From Xanthobacteraceae bacterium (lineage in GTDB: Bacteria; Pseudomonadota; Alphaproteobacteria; Rhizobiales; Xanthobacteraceae), in NCBI GenBank assembly GCA_019635635.1, contig JAHBZB010000001.1, positions 868,001-932,000 of the forward strand: a DNA stretch of 64,000 nucleotides. The letters run 5' to 3'. The position numbers and the translations under genes were made by a program. Below, one piece after another: positions 1 to 8,758 of the stretch. Numbering within the stretch: position 1 is the stretch's first letter; every line of letters begins with the position of its first letter. The notes beneath the pieces are model-generated. The model had not been told where the DNA came from, searched no databases, and saw nothing but the letters and a program-made list of their open reading frames with translations.

Positions 1-545
1 GCCATCTCAACGACGGCACGCTGTTCGCGCCGAAATACATCGAGAACAAGCTCAAGTTCTATCCGAACATCAAGGAAGCGGTCGCCCTCGGCGACAAGCG
101 CGACTACGTCACCGTGATGCTCAACATCGATCTCGTGTCGGTCGGCTCATGGGCCGAGCGCAACAACGTGATCTATGGCTCGTATCAGGAGCTTGCCGCG
201 CATCCGCGCGTCTATCAGATGCTTTCGGAGCATGTCGATGAAGTGAACAGGTCGCTCTCGGAGGAAGGGCCGATGGCAGGTGCGCAGATCAAGCGCTTCC
301 TGATCCTGCATAAGGAACTCGATGCCGACGACGGCGAACTGACGCGCACGCAGAAAGTGCGCCGCGGCTTCATCGCCGAGCGCTACGGCCCGCTTGCGAA
401 GGGGCTTTATGAAGGTGCGAAGGAAGTCGACATCACGACCGATCTCACCTTCGAGGACGGGCGCAAGGGCACGATCTCCGCGCGCGTGAAGATCGAGGAC
501 ATGAAGACACATGCGCCGTCGGCGCCGATGGATAAAGCGGCATGA
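1..545 (+). CDS. AMP-forming acyl-CoA synthetase, C-terminal part (cut by window edge)
   Basis: The reading frame is open from base 3 and gives 180 C-terminal residues of an AMP-binding (ANL) enzyme of the long-chain acyl-CoA synthetase type. The first visible residues match the part just after the hinge: NDGTLFAPKYIENKLK, then a stretch on anticipated activity (KEAVALGDKRDYV). The lysine-rich LTRTQKVRRGFIAERY near the end is typical of FadD-like C-termini. The ATP-binding loop lies outside the window. The stop overlaps the next gene (livG) by four bases, so the ligase is the first visible gene of a transport operon and probably activates the imported carboxylate. Substrate cannot be read from this part. 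Confidence 0.85.
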   Translation, partial: HLNDGTLFAPKYIENKLKFYPNIKEAVALGDKRDYVTVMLNIDLVSVGSWAERNNVIYGSYQELAAHPRVYQMLSEHVDEVNRSLSEEGPMAGAQIKRFLILHKELDADDGELTRTQKVRRGFIAERYGPLAKGLYEGAKEVDITTDLTFEDGRKGTISARVKIEDMKTHAPSAPMDKAA

Positions 546-1342
546 GAGCGCCCGACGACACCACGATCAAGGCCGGACAGACATTGCTCTCGGTCGAAGA
601 CGTCTCGCTGTCGTTCGGCGGCGTGAAGGCGATCCGCGGCGTTTCCTTCGACATCAAGAAGGGCGAGATCCGCGCGATCATCGGACCGAACGGTGCGGGC
701 AAGACGTCGATGCTCAACGTCATCAACGGCTTCTATCATCCGCAGGAAGGCCAGATCACCTTCAAGGGCGTGAAGCGCAGGAAGATGCGCCCGCACGACG
801 CCGCGACCGGCGGCATCGCGCGCACCTTCCAGAACGTCGCGCTGTTCCGCTCCATGACCACGCTCGACAACATCATGGCAGGCCGCACGCTGAAGATGCA
901 CAGCAACTTCTTCTGGCAGTTGTGGCGCTACGGCCCGGCCGAGCGGGAAGAAATCGAGCATCGTCACAAGGTCGAGGAGATCATCGACTTCCTCGAAATC
1001 GAGCACATCCGCCGTGTGCCGGTCGGCCGCCTGCCTTACGGTTTGCAGAAGCGGGTCGAACTCGGCCGCGCGCTTGCAATGGAGCCGGAGCTGCTGCTGC
1101 TCGACGAGCCGATGGCCGGCATGAACCTCGAAGAGAAAGAGGACATGTGCCGCTACATCATCGACGTGAACAATCACTTCGGCACGACTATCGCGCTGAT
1201 CGAGCATGACATGGGCGTCGTGATGGATCTCGCGAACCGCGTGGTCGTGCTCGATTACGGCCAGAAGATCGCCGACGGCACGCCGGACGAAGTGAAGGCG
1301 AACCAGGCCGTGATCGACGCCTATCTCGGCGTGGCGCACTAA
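542..1342 (+). CDS. livG: Branched-chain amino acid-type ABC transporter ATP-binding protein LivG
   Basis: 266 residues, normal for LivG. Walker A is GPNGAGKT at residues 48-55, a Q-loop follows in ARTFQNVALF, the signature region reads LPYGLQKRVELGRAL, and Walker B ends in D188-E189 (LLLLDEP). The switch histidine is in LIEHDMG. It couples ATP hydrolysis to import through the LivH/LivM permeases. The ATG overlaps the upstream ligase stop (ATGA), indicating translational coupling. The family (HAAT) carries branched-chain amino acids but also aromatic acids, urea and other carboxylates, so the substrate is open. Confidence 0.93.
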   Translation: MRAPDDTTIKAGQTLLSVEDVSLSFGGVKAIRGVSFDIKKGEIRAIIGPNGAGKTSMLNVINGFYHPQEGQITFKGVKRRKMRPHDAATGGIARTFQNVALFRSMTTLDNIMAGRTLKMHSNFFWQLWRYGPAEREEIEHRHKVEEIIDFLEIEHIRRVPVGRLPYGLQKRVELGRALAMEPELLLLDEPMAGMNLEEKEDMCRYIIDVNNHFGTTIALIEHDMGVVMDLANRVVVLDYGQKIADGTPDEVKANQAVIDAYLGVAH

Positions 1343-1356
1343 CGGGACGGATCGAA

Positions 1357-2331
1357 ATGCTCTGCGTAAAGCCCTACGGCATGCTCTGCAAAATCTTCGT
1401 AGTCCCGTTCTACGAGATGTGGGACCTGCCCGACATTTTCGTGCAGACGCTCTGGGAGGGCCTTGTCGGCGGCACGCTTTATTCGCTGATCGCGCTCGGC
1501 TTCGTGCTGGTGTTCAAGGCATCCGGCGTCTTTAATTTTGCGCAGGGCATCATGGTGGTGTTCGCGGCGCTCTCGCTCGTCGGCCTGCATTCGATCGGCG
1601 TGCCGGCCTTTCTCGCGCTCATACTCGCGGCCGGGATCATGTTCGTGCTGGCCTACAGCGTCGAGCGGGTGGTGCTGCGTCCGCTCGTGAACCAGCCCGA
1701 CATCATCCTGTTCATGGCGACTTTCGGGCTTACATATTTCCTGATCGGCCTCGGCGAACTGATTTTCGGCGGCGATCCGAAAGTGATGATCACCAAGCAG
1801 CTTTATATTCCGACCGGTGCGCTCTCGTTCGATTTCGGCGGCGGCCGGGTCGAACTCCAGAAGCTCGACATCACCGCGATGGTGGTGGCGAGCGTCATGG
1901 TGGCGGGCCTCGCGGTATTCTTTTCGAAGACCCGCATCGGCCGCGCGCTACGCGCGGTGGCCGACAGCCACAAGGCAGCGCTTTCGGTCGGCATATCGCT
2001 GAACCAGATCTGGGTCATCGTATGGTTTGCGGCCGGCCTCGTCGCGCTGGTTACCGGCATCATGTGGGGCGCGCGTTCCGAAGTTTCGTTCGCGCTCGAG
2101 ATCATCGCGCTGAAAGCGCTGCCGGTTCTGATCCTCGGCGGCTTCACTTCCATTCCGGGCGCGATCGTCGGCGGCCTCATCATCGGCATCGGCGAGAAGG
2201 TGGGCGAGATTTACTGGGGCCCGCTGCTCGGCGGCGGCATCGAAAGCTGGCTCGCCTACATGATCGCACTGGCGTTCCTGCTGTTCCGGCCGCAGGGCCT
2301 GTTCGGCGAAAAAATCATCGAGCGGATCTGA
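1357..2331 (+). CDS. livH: Branched-chain amino acid-type ABC transporter permease LivH
   Basis: An integral membrane permease with about eight hydrophobic segments. The hallmark N-terminal segment GGTLYSLIALGFVLVFKASG and the loop RALRAVADSHKAA are typical of LivH. The open frame starts at 1357, but homologues usually begin close to MWDLPDIF, so the ATG at 1417 is an equally good start; the extra 20 residues look unlike a conserved N-terminus. It forms the translocation channel with LivM, encoded 16 bases downstream. Confidence 0.92.
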   Translation: MLCVKPYGMLCKIFVVPFYEMWDLPDIFVQTLWEGLVGGTLYSLIALGFVLVFKASGVFNFAQGIMVVFAALSLVGLHSIGVPAFLALILAAGIMFVLAYSVERVVLRPLVNQPDIILFMATFGLTYFLIGLGELIFGGDPKVMITKQLYIPTGALSFDFGGGRVELQKLDITAMVVASVMVAGLAVFFSKTRIGRALRAVADSHKAALSVGISLNQIWVIVWFAAGLVALVTGIMWGARSEVSFALEIIALKALPVLILGGFTSIPGAIVGGLIIGIGEKVGEIYWGPLLGGGIESWLAYMIALAFLLFRPQGLFGEKIIERI

Positions 2332-2347
2332 GGAGCTTCGTAGAAAA

Positions 2348-3424
2348 ATGCTTTACCGCGAAGCCGGGCAATTCAAGACCAACTACCGCGCCGATATGGC
2401 GGTGTTCCCGATCCTTCAGGACCGGATCGGCGTCTTTCTCATTCTTTTGGTCGCCTTTGCGGTGATCCCCTTCGTGGGCAGCAACTTCTTCCTGCACGCG
2501 ATCATGATTCCGTTCCTGATCTTCGCGCTTGCGACGATCGGGCTGAACATCCTTACCGGCTATACGGGTCTCCTATCGCTCGGCACCGGCGGCTTCATGG
2601 GCGTAGGAGCTTACGCCTGTTACAAGCTCGCGACGGTTTTTCCGGAAGTGCATATCCTGGTGTGGGTGGTGGCGTCCGGCTTCGTCTCGGCCGCGGTCGG
2701 CGTCGTGTTCGGTCTGCCGTCCTTGCGCATCAAGGGCTTCTATCTCGCGGTCGCGACGCTAGCCTCGCAGTTCTTCCTGTCGTGGTGCTTCATCCGCATT
2801 CCCTGGCTCGTGAACTACAACGTCTCGAACGCGATCGAAGTGCCGCGCCGTTCGCTGTTCGGAATTGCGGTAACGGGTCCGGATGCGACGCCGCAAGCGC
2901 GCTATCTCGTCGTGCTCACCGTCGTCGTCGCGATGACGTGGATCGCATCCAATCTGGTGCGTGGGCGCATCGGCCGCATGTGGATGGCGGTGCGCGACAT
3001 GGACATCGCGGCCGAACTTATGGGCATCCGGCTTCTGAATACGAAGCTGCTCGCCTTCGCGGTTTCTTCTTTTTATTGCGGCGTCGCCGGCGCACTGCTC
3101 GTGTTCCTCTATTACGGCAGCGCCGAAGCGACCGCGTTCTCGATCAACCAGAGCTTCGCGGTGCTTTCGATGGTCATCATCGGCGGTCTCGGCAGCCTTG
3201 TCGGCTCTTTCATGGGCGCGGCGCTGATTTTCACGCTGCCGATCCTGCTGCCGCACATCATGGCGGCGCTCGGCATTCCGATTCAGTCGGCCACCGCCGA
3301 ACAGATTTCTTTCATGGTGGTCGGCGCATTGATCATTTTCTTCCTGATCGTGGAGCCGCACGGACTCGCGCGGCTCTGGCAGATCGCGAAGCAGAAGCTG
3401 CGGGTATGGCCATATCCATATTGA
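2348..3424 (+). CDS. livM: Branched-chain amino acid-type ABC transporter permease LivM
   Basis: 358 residues with many membrane segments. The motif LNILTGYTGLLSLGTGGFMGVGAY and the cytoplasmic coupling loop GRIGRMWMAVRDMDIAAELMG are diagnostic of LivM-type permeases. The start at the ATG after a GAGGAG-like site at 2330-2336 gives the usual N-terminus of this family (MLYREAGQFKT). It pairs with LivH. The gene ends 135 bases before the binding-protein gene. Confidence 0.93.
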   Translation: MLYREAGQFKTNYRADMAVFPILQDRIGVFLILLVAFAVIPFVGSNFFLHAIMIPFLIFALATIGLNILTGYTGLLSLGTGGFMGVGAYACYKLATVFPEVHILVWVVASGFVSAAVGVVFGLPSLRIKGFYLAVATLASQFFLSWCFIRIPWLVNYNVSNAIEVPRRSLFGIAVTGPDATPQARYLVVLTVVVAMTWIASNLVRGRIGRMWMAVRDMDIAAELMGIRLLNTKLLAFAVSSFYCGVAGALLVFLYYGSAEATAFSINQSFAVLSMVIIGGLGSLVGSFMGAALIFTLPILLPHIMAALGIPIQSATAEQISFMVVGALIIFFLIVEPHGLARLWQIAKQKLRVWPYPY

Positions 3425-3559
3425 TGCAACGAATTCCCGCGATTTCGTGAGGCGCTGCAGACCTCATATTTCGCGGCAATACCGGGGTCTTCGCCAGACG
3501 CCGGCACGAGAAGACCGGAAGCGAGAATCGCCTTCCGGAAAAATTGAGGAGGAAAGAAA

Positions 3560-4894
3560 ATGCGAATGAAAGGACTTCTGGTCGGCGCGGTGCTCGCGGC
3601 GACGGCGGTAACTCCCGCCCTCGTTTCGAGCGCCTCCGCGCAGGACACGATCTATGTTCCGCTGTTCTCGTATCGTACCGGCCCGTTCGCCAACTCGGGT
3701 ATTCCGATTGCGAACGGCATGGCCGATTACCTGAACATGCTCAACGAGCGCGATGGCGGCATCGGCGGCGTCAAGCTCGTCGTCGAGGAATGCGAAACGG
3801 GCTACAACACCGAGAAAGGCGTGGCCTGCTACGAATCCACCAAGTCGAAGAATCCGGTCGTCACCAATCCGTATTCTACCGGCATCACGCTGCAACTCAT
3901 CCCGCGCGCCTCGGTCGATAAGATTCCGATGCTGTCGATGGCTTACGGACTTTCGGCGTCCGCGGTCGGTGAATCGTTCCCGTGGATTTTCAATCCGCCC
4001 GCGACCTACTGGGATGGTCTCTCCATGATCATCAAGTATATCGCGGACAAGGAAGGCGGCTTCGACAAGCTGAAAGGCAAGACCATCGGCTATATCTTCT
4101 TCGACGGAGGCTATGGCCGCGAGCCGCTGCCGCTGCTCGATATCTTCGCGAAGAAGTACGGTTTCGAGACCAAGCTCTATCCGGTGCCGCCGGCGGAAAT
4201 GCAGAACCAGTCGGGTCAGTGGCTCAACGTCCGCAAGGACAAGCCGGACTGGATGATCATGTGGGGCTGGGGTGCGATGAACCCGACCGCCGTGAAAGAG
4301 GCCGCGCGCATCAAGTTTCCGATGAACAAGTTCGTCGGCATCTGGTGGTCGGGTGGCGACGATGATGCGCGTCCTGCGGGCGACGATGCCAAGGGTTACA
4401 CCACGCTGAACTTCAACGGCGTGGGCACCAATTACCCGGCGATTCAGGACATCATCAAGCATGTCGTCTCGAAGGGTAAGACCCAGACTCAGCCCGACAA
4501 GGTCGGCGAGAACCTCTACAACCGCGGTGTCTACAACTCGGTGCTGATCGCGGAAGCGATCCGCAACGCGCAGAAGATCACCGGCAAGAAGGCTATCACC
4601 GGCGAAGACATGCGCCGCGGTCTGGAATCGCTCACCATTACGCAAGCGCGCTGGAAGGAGCTCGGCCTTGAAGGTTTCGGCGCTCCGATCACCGCTGTGA
4701 GCTGCAAGGACCATAACGGTCACCACGCCGCTTACATGCAGCAGTGGGATGGCAAGAAGTGGGTGAAGATTTCCGACTGGATCTCGCCGCTCAAGGATGA
4801 AGTCCGTCCGCTGCTCGAAGCCGCGGCCAAGGATTACGTTACCAAGAACGCGGGCTGGCCGAAGCGCACCGAAAGCTGCGACAAGCCGTCCTAA
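3560..4894 (+). CDS. Periplasmic substrate-binding protein of the Liv-type transporter
   Basis: 444 residues with a clear signal peptide (hydrophobic residues 4-25, cleavage after ASAQ near residue 28). The mature part is a type I periplasmic binding fold (Leu/Ile/Val-binding family): the N-lobe contains GIPIANGMADYLNMLNERDGG and the recognition segment TNPYSTGITLQLIPRASVDK. A very good ribosome binding site (GAGGAGGAAAG at 3547-3557) points to high expression. It lies between livM and livF. It is larger than the classic LivJ/K proteins and resembles the subgroup encoded next to acyl-CoA ligases, so the ligand may be an aromatic or aliphatic acid rather than an amino acid. Confidence 0.9.
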   Translation: MRMKGLLVGAVLAATAVTPALVSSASAQDTIYVPLFSYRTGPFANSGIPIANGMADYLNMLNERDGGIGGVKLVVEECETGYNTEKGVACYESTKSKNPVVTNPYSTGITLQLIPRASVDKIPMLSMAYGLSASAVGESFPWIFNPPATYWDGLSMIIKYIADKEGGFDKLKGKTIGYIFFDGGYGREPLPLLDIFAKKYGFETKLYPVPPAEMQNQSGQWLNVRKDKPDWMIMWGWGAMNPTAVKEAARIKFPMNKFVGIWWSGGDDDARPAGDDAKGYTTLNFNGVGTNYPAIQDIIKHVVSKGKTQTQPDKVGENLYNRGVYNSVLIAEAIRNAQKITGKKAITGEDMRRGLESLTITQARWKELGLEGFGAPITAVSCKDHNGHHAAYMQQWDGKKWVKISDWISPLKDEVRPLLEAAAKDYVTKNAGWPKRTESCDKPS

Positions 4895-4907
4895 CCACAA
4901 GCGCGAT

Positions 4908-4947
4908 CCCCGTCCTCCGGCAACGGAGGGCGGGGCATTCTCTTTCT
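4908..4947 (+). terminator. Strong hairpin between binding-protein gene and livF (attenuator or mRNA stabiliser)
   Basis: A 12-base-pair stem with one G-T wobble (4908-4919 with 4924-4935) closed by a GCAA loop, followed by a pyrimidine-rich CATTCTCTTTCT. It sits just after the binding-protein stop and before livF on the same strand. Such hairpins usually let the binding protein be made in excess over the ATPase and permeases, by partial termination or by protecting the mRNA 3' end. Confidence 0.6.
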
Positions 4948-4962
4948 CAAGGATTTTTCCAA

Positions 4963-5796
4963 ATGTCCGCGAGTGCCGCTCCGTCAGCAAACGGCGACAA
5001 CATCCTCTCGATCAACAACATCGAGGTGATCTACGATCACGTGATCCTCGTTCTGAAGGGAGTTTCGCTGAACGTGCCGAAGAAAGGCATCGTCGCGATC
5101 CTCGGCGCGAACGGTGCCGGCAAGACCACGACGCTGAAGGCGATCTCGAATCTGCTGCACGCCGAGCGCGGCGAGGTTTCCAAAGGCTCGATCGTGTTCG
5201 ACGGCAAACAGGTCGAAGACCTTTCGCCGAACGAGCTCGTGCGGCAAGGCTGCATCCAGGTGATGGAAGGCCGGCATTGCTTCGGCCATCTCACCATCGA
5301 AGAAAATCTGCTGACCGGCGCCTTTACGCGCGCCGACGGCCGCGCCGCGATCAAACGCGACTTGGAACGCGTCTATGAATATTTTCCGCGGTTGCGCGAG
5401 CGGAAGAACTCGCTCGCGGGCTATACGTCGGGCGGAGAGCAGCAGATGTGCGCGATCGGCCGCGCCTTGATGTCGCGCCCCAAGATGATTTTGCTCGACG
5501 AGCCTTCGATGGGCTTGGCGCCGCAGATCGTCGAGGAAATTTTCGACATCGTGAAGGACCTGAACGACAAGGAAGGCGTCACCTTTCTGCTCGCCGAGCA
5601 GAACACGAACATGGCGCTGAAATACGCGCAGTATGGGTACATTCTCGAGAACGGCCGCATCGTGCTCGACGGCGACACCGCGTCGCTGCGCGACAACGAG
5701 GACGTCAAGGAATTCTATCTCGGCGTTTCCGGCGCTGGGCGCAAATCCTTCCGCGACGTGAAGCACTACAAGCGCCGCAAGCGCTGGCTTGCGTGA
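4963..5796 (+). CDS. livF: Branched-chain amino acid-type ABC transporter ATP-binding protein LivF
   Basis: 277 residues. Walker A GANGAGKTT lies at residues 48-56, the Q-loop in CIQVMEGRHCF, the signature in YTSGGEQQMCAIGRAL, and Walker B in MILLDEPSMGLAP. The C-terminus carries a basic tail (KSFRDVKHYKRRKRW) longer than in classical LivF, which is common in the paralogues found beside AMP ligases. Second ATPase of the importer. The stop overlaps the possible GTG start of the following ligase gene. Confidence 0.93.
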   Translation: MSASAAPSANGDNILSINNIEVIYDHVILVLKGVSLNVPKKGIVAILGANGAGKTTTLKAISNLLHAERGEVSKGSIVFDGKQVEDLSPNELVRQGCIQVMEGRHCFGHLTIEENLLTGAFTRADGRAAIKRDLERVYEYFPRLRERKNSLAGYTSGGEQQMCAIGRALMSRPKMILLDEPSMGLAPQIVEEIFDIVKDLNDKEGVTFLLAEQNTNMALKYAQYGYILENGRIVLDGDTASLRDNEDVKEFYLGVSGAGRKSFRDVKHYKRRKRWLA

Positions 5797-7031
5797 GCGT
5801 CACGATGGTTGCGCATTACGACGAACTCGAAACCCGTTCGCATGAGGCGCGCGAGCGCGATCTCATGGCGCGGTTGCCTGCGCTCGTCACCGCGGCGCTG
5901 AAAGCGCCGGGCTGGCGCGAGCATCTCAAAGGCGTGGATGCGGCCGCGGTGAATTCGCGCGAGGCGCTTGCGAAACTCCCGGTGATGCGCAAATCCGCGC
6001 TGCCCGCGATGCAGAAGGCGTCGCGGCCGTTCGCGGGGCTGGTGCCGTCTCCGGCTTCCTCCTTCGGGCGGCTGTTCACGTCGCCGGGTCCGATTTTCGA
6101 ACCGGAGGGCACGGAGAAGGATGCCTGGCGCGGCGCGCGTTCGCTGTTCGCCGCCGGCTTCCGTCCCGGCGACATCGTGCTGAATACGTTTTCCTATCAC
6201 ATGACGCCGGGCGGCTTCTTGCTCGACTCGGCGGCGCGCGCGCTCGGCTGTCCGGTGATTCCGGCGGGGCCGGGACAGACCGAGATGCAGCTTGAGATGA
6301 TCGCGCAGCTCGAACCGGTCGCTTACACCGGTACACCGGACTTCCTGAAAATCCTGCTCGACGCGGCGAAGGCCGCAAATCGCGACGTTTCCTGCATTAA
6401 AAAGGCGCTGGTCTCGGGTGCTGCGTTTCCGCCGTCGTTGCAGGCAGAAATCAAGTCGCGCGGCATCGACGCCTACCAGACTTATGCGACCGCCGATCTC
6501 GGCGTTGTCGCCTACGAGTCCGCTGCGCGCGAAGGCCTGATCGTGAACGAGGACGTGCTGGTCGAAATCGTGCGGCCCGGCACCGGCGATCCGGTCGGCG
6601 AGGGCGAGGTCGGTGAGATCGTCGTGACCTCGTTCAACGAGCACCATCCGTGGATCCGGCTCGCGCTCGGCGACCTCTCGGCCTTTATGAAAGGCGCGTC
6701 GCCCTGCGGCCGGACCAACGCGCGGATCAAGGGCTGGATGGGCCGCGCCGACCAGACCGCGAAGATCAAGGGCATGTTCGTGCGGCCCGAGCAGATCGCC
6801 GAACTCTCGCGGCAGCATCCGGCCTTGAGGAAACTGCGTCTCGTGGTGACGCGCGAGAACGAGCAGGACGCGATGACCTTGCGCGCCGAAAGCGCGAACG
6901 GCGGGGCGGACCTGCCGGAAAAGGTCGCGGCGACCTTGCAGGCAGTGACCAAGCTCAAGGGGCGCGTAGAGATCGTCGCGGTCGGGAGCCTGCCGAACGA
7001 CGGCAAGGTGATCTCGGACGAGCGCGCGTAG
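5793..7031 (+). CDS. AMP-binding protein of the phenylacetate-CoA ligase type (short form)
   Basis: 412 residues from a GTG that overlaps the livF stop (GTGA), or 408 from the ATG at 5805. The C-terminal half is PaaK-like: VSGAAFPPSLQAEI, the adenine region YQTYATADLGVVAYES, GEIVVTSFN, the hinge region GRADQTAKIKGMFVRPEQIAEL and a small C-terminal domain. The usual Ser/Thr/Gly-rich ATP loop (SSGTTG) is replaced by FTSPGPIFEPEG near residue 91, so this is a divergent subgroup. Last gene of the transport operon; likely activates the imported acid to its CoA ester. Which acid is unknown. Confidence 0.82.
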   Translation: MSVTMVAHYDELETRSHEARERDLMARLPALVTAALKAPGWREHLKGVDAAAVNSREALAKLPVMRKSALPAMQKASRPFAGLVPSPASSFGRLFTSPGPIFEPEGTEKDAWRGARSLFAAGFRPGDIVLNTFSYHMTPGGFLLDSAARALGCPVIPAGPGQTEMQLEMIAQLEPVAYTGTPDFLKILLDAAKAANRDVSCIKKALVSGAAFPPSLQAEIKSRGIDAYQTYATADLGVVAYESAAREGLIVNEDVLVEIVRPGTGDPVGEGEVGEIVVTSFNEHHPWIRLALGDLSAFMKGASPCGRTNARIKGWMGRADQTAKIKGMFVRPEQIAELSRQHPALRKLRLVVTRENEQDAMTLRAESANGGADLPEKVAATLQAVTKLKGRVEIVAVGSLPNDGKVISDERA

Positions 7032-7034
7032 TTT

Positions 7035-8567
7035 TTACCTTGCGACGATGCGGCCTTCGACCGCCGTTTTCACCACGCCGAGCGATTTCAGATATTTCGC
7101 AACCTCGTTCGCAAGCAGCGGCGCGTCCGCATCCGGCGTCACGCGCTTGGCGGCGCGGAACGTCGTGTAATCGTCGCCGCCGCGGGCGAGGAAGTCGAGG
7201 ATCGCGATGCGGTAGATTTTATCCGCTTCGACCGGCTTGCCCGCGACTTCGAGTGAAAGCACGCGCTTCCGGATCGGCAGTTTCGGGTCGAACACAACCT
7301 TGATGCCCGAAACCTGCGGGAAGCGGCCCGCGGGCACCGGCACCTGTGCGAGACCGTTCTCCATCGCCTCCAGCAACGCCGCGCCGGTCATTTCGATCAC
7401 GACGACGCGGTTGTTGAACGGAAGCTCCGCCAGAATGTCTTTCAGCGTAATCACCGTGCCCGGCGCATAGACCTTGCCCGAGCGGATGCCGCCGCCGTTG
7501 ATTACGGCGGCGTCGGCCTTCATCGAAATCCGCATCGCGTCGGCGAAGAGATTGCCGATCGCGGCTTCGCGCGTACGGACAGTCGCGTTGCGGCTGTCGA
7601 GTTCGACTTCGGTTCTCGCGATCGCGACTTCGGTCTCGCGCGAGAAATCTTCCTGAAAGCGCGCAACCGCGGCTGCGACTTCCGGATCGGGCGTCGCGTC
7701 GGCGGTGTCGATCACGCGGAATTTCGGCCACCATGTCGTGAGACGCTTGCCGTCGCGGGTCGTCACCTGCAAGTCGATGTCGATGCAGGTGACGAAAAAG
7801 GCGTCATAGCCCGACTCCACGATCGCGACCTGGCCGTCGTACTGCACGAAGAGATCGTGGGTATGGCCGGTCAGCAGAAGCTCGGCTGCCTGTGCAAACT
7901 GCAAAAGAAATGCGTCGCCGCGGTCGCAATGCAGCACCGCGCAGACAAAATCCGCGCCCTGTTTGCGCAAAAGCGCGGCCTGCTGCTTGGTGGTTTCGAC
8001 GCATGGCAGGAACTTCAAATCCTCGGGCGAAGAGAGACGCGCGGATTTTTCGTAGGCGATTCCGGTGAGCCCGAGTTTCACGCCGTCGAAGTCGAAGATC
8101 GCATTGTCCTTGTGGCCCGGTGCCGGCTCGCCGTTTGCAAGCCGCAGGTTCGCGCCGTAGAGCGGAAACTTCGCCTCGCCCATGCGTTCGAGAAACACGT
8201 CGCGGCCGAAATCGAACTCGTGATTGCCGGATACGAAAATGTCGGGCGCGACCATATTGGTCAGCGCTACGATATGTTTGCCGCGGTCGAAGCCGGACAT
8301 CAGCGAGGGCGAGAGCGTGTCGCCGCCGTGGGCTACGATCACGTTCCGGTTGTTCGCGCGTTCGTTCTTCACCACGGTTGCAAGCCGCGCGAAACCGCCG
8401 CGCGTTTTTCCGTCGGGAAGCTTTTGTTCGTTCATGATGTAGAAATCGTTGAACAGAACGAACGTGATTTTTGTCATAGCGACAGGCTGCGCCCAGCCCG
8501 GCCGCCATGAGGCGAGCGAGCCGAAAAGTGCCGAAAGGCTTGCGAGAAATGAGCGGCGTGAAAGCAT
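7035..8567 (-). CDS. Bifunctional-type 5'-nucleotidase/metallophosphatase, Tat-exported
   Basis: 510 residues. The N-terminus SRRSFLASLSALFG matches a twin-arginine signal. A calcineurin-like metallophosphatase domain follows (HGGDTLSPSL, GNHEFDFG, LLTGHTHDLF carry the metal ligands), then a 5'-nucleotidase C-terminal domain (INGGGIRSG, LPFNNRVVVIEMTG, ARGGDDYTTF). It would hydrolyse nucleotides or sugar-nucleotides in the periplasm, releasing nucleoside and phosphate. It is convergent with the ligase gene, only three bases apart. The first metal-binding DXH motif is not obvious (VLFNDFYIMNE), so the metal site may differ from E. coli UshA. Confidence 0.88.
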   Translation of the reverse strand: MLSRRSFLASLSALFGSLASWRPGWAQPVAMTKITFVLFNDFYIMNEQKLPDGKTRGGFARLATVVKNERANNRNVIVAHGGDTLSPSLMSGFDRGKHIVALTNMVAPDIFVSGNHEFDFGRDVFLERMGEAKFPLYGANLRLANGEPAPGHKDNAIFDFDGVKLGLTGIAYEKSARLSSPEDLKFLPCVETTKQQAALLRKQGADFVCAVLHCDRGDAFLLQFAQAAELLLTGHTHDLFVQYDGQVAIVESGYDAFFVTCIDIDLQVTTRDGKRLTTWWPKFRVIDTADATPDPEVAAAVARFQEDFSRETEVAIARTEVELDSRNATVRTREAAIGNLFADAMRISMKADAAVINGGGIRSGKVYAPGTVITLKDILAELPFNNRVVVIEMTGAALLEAMENGLAQVPVPAGRFPQVSGIKVVFDPKLPIRKRVLSLEVAGKPVEADKIYRIAILDFLARGGDDYTTFRAAKRVTPDADAPLLANEVAKYLKSLGVVKTAVEGRIVAR

Positions 8568-8758
8568 GATCGGCTGTTACCGTTCTGTCTTCGAATAGGC
8601 GGCGCTGCTCTTCTATATCGCCGCGCGGCCAAAATCGAACGGTTCAAAAGGGCTTTCAAGGCTCTGACGAAATCGTGAGAATCGGCGATACTTGCGGGTG
8701 CGGCGGGGCCGCGCCATGTTATTTCAAAGCTTCGGATATTCGCGCGGGGAGGCGCTTC

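Noticed and set aside
407-1339. Long minus-strand ORF opposite livG
   Set aside because: Composition mirrors the complement of livG, which has full ABC motifs. No recognisable domain or ribosome binding site.
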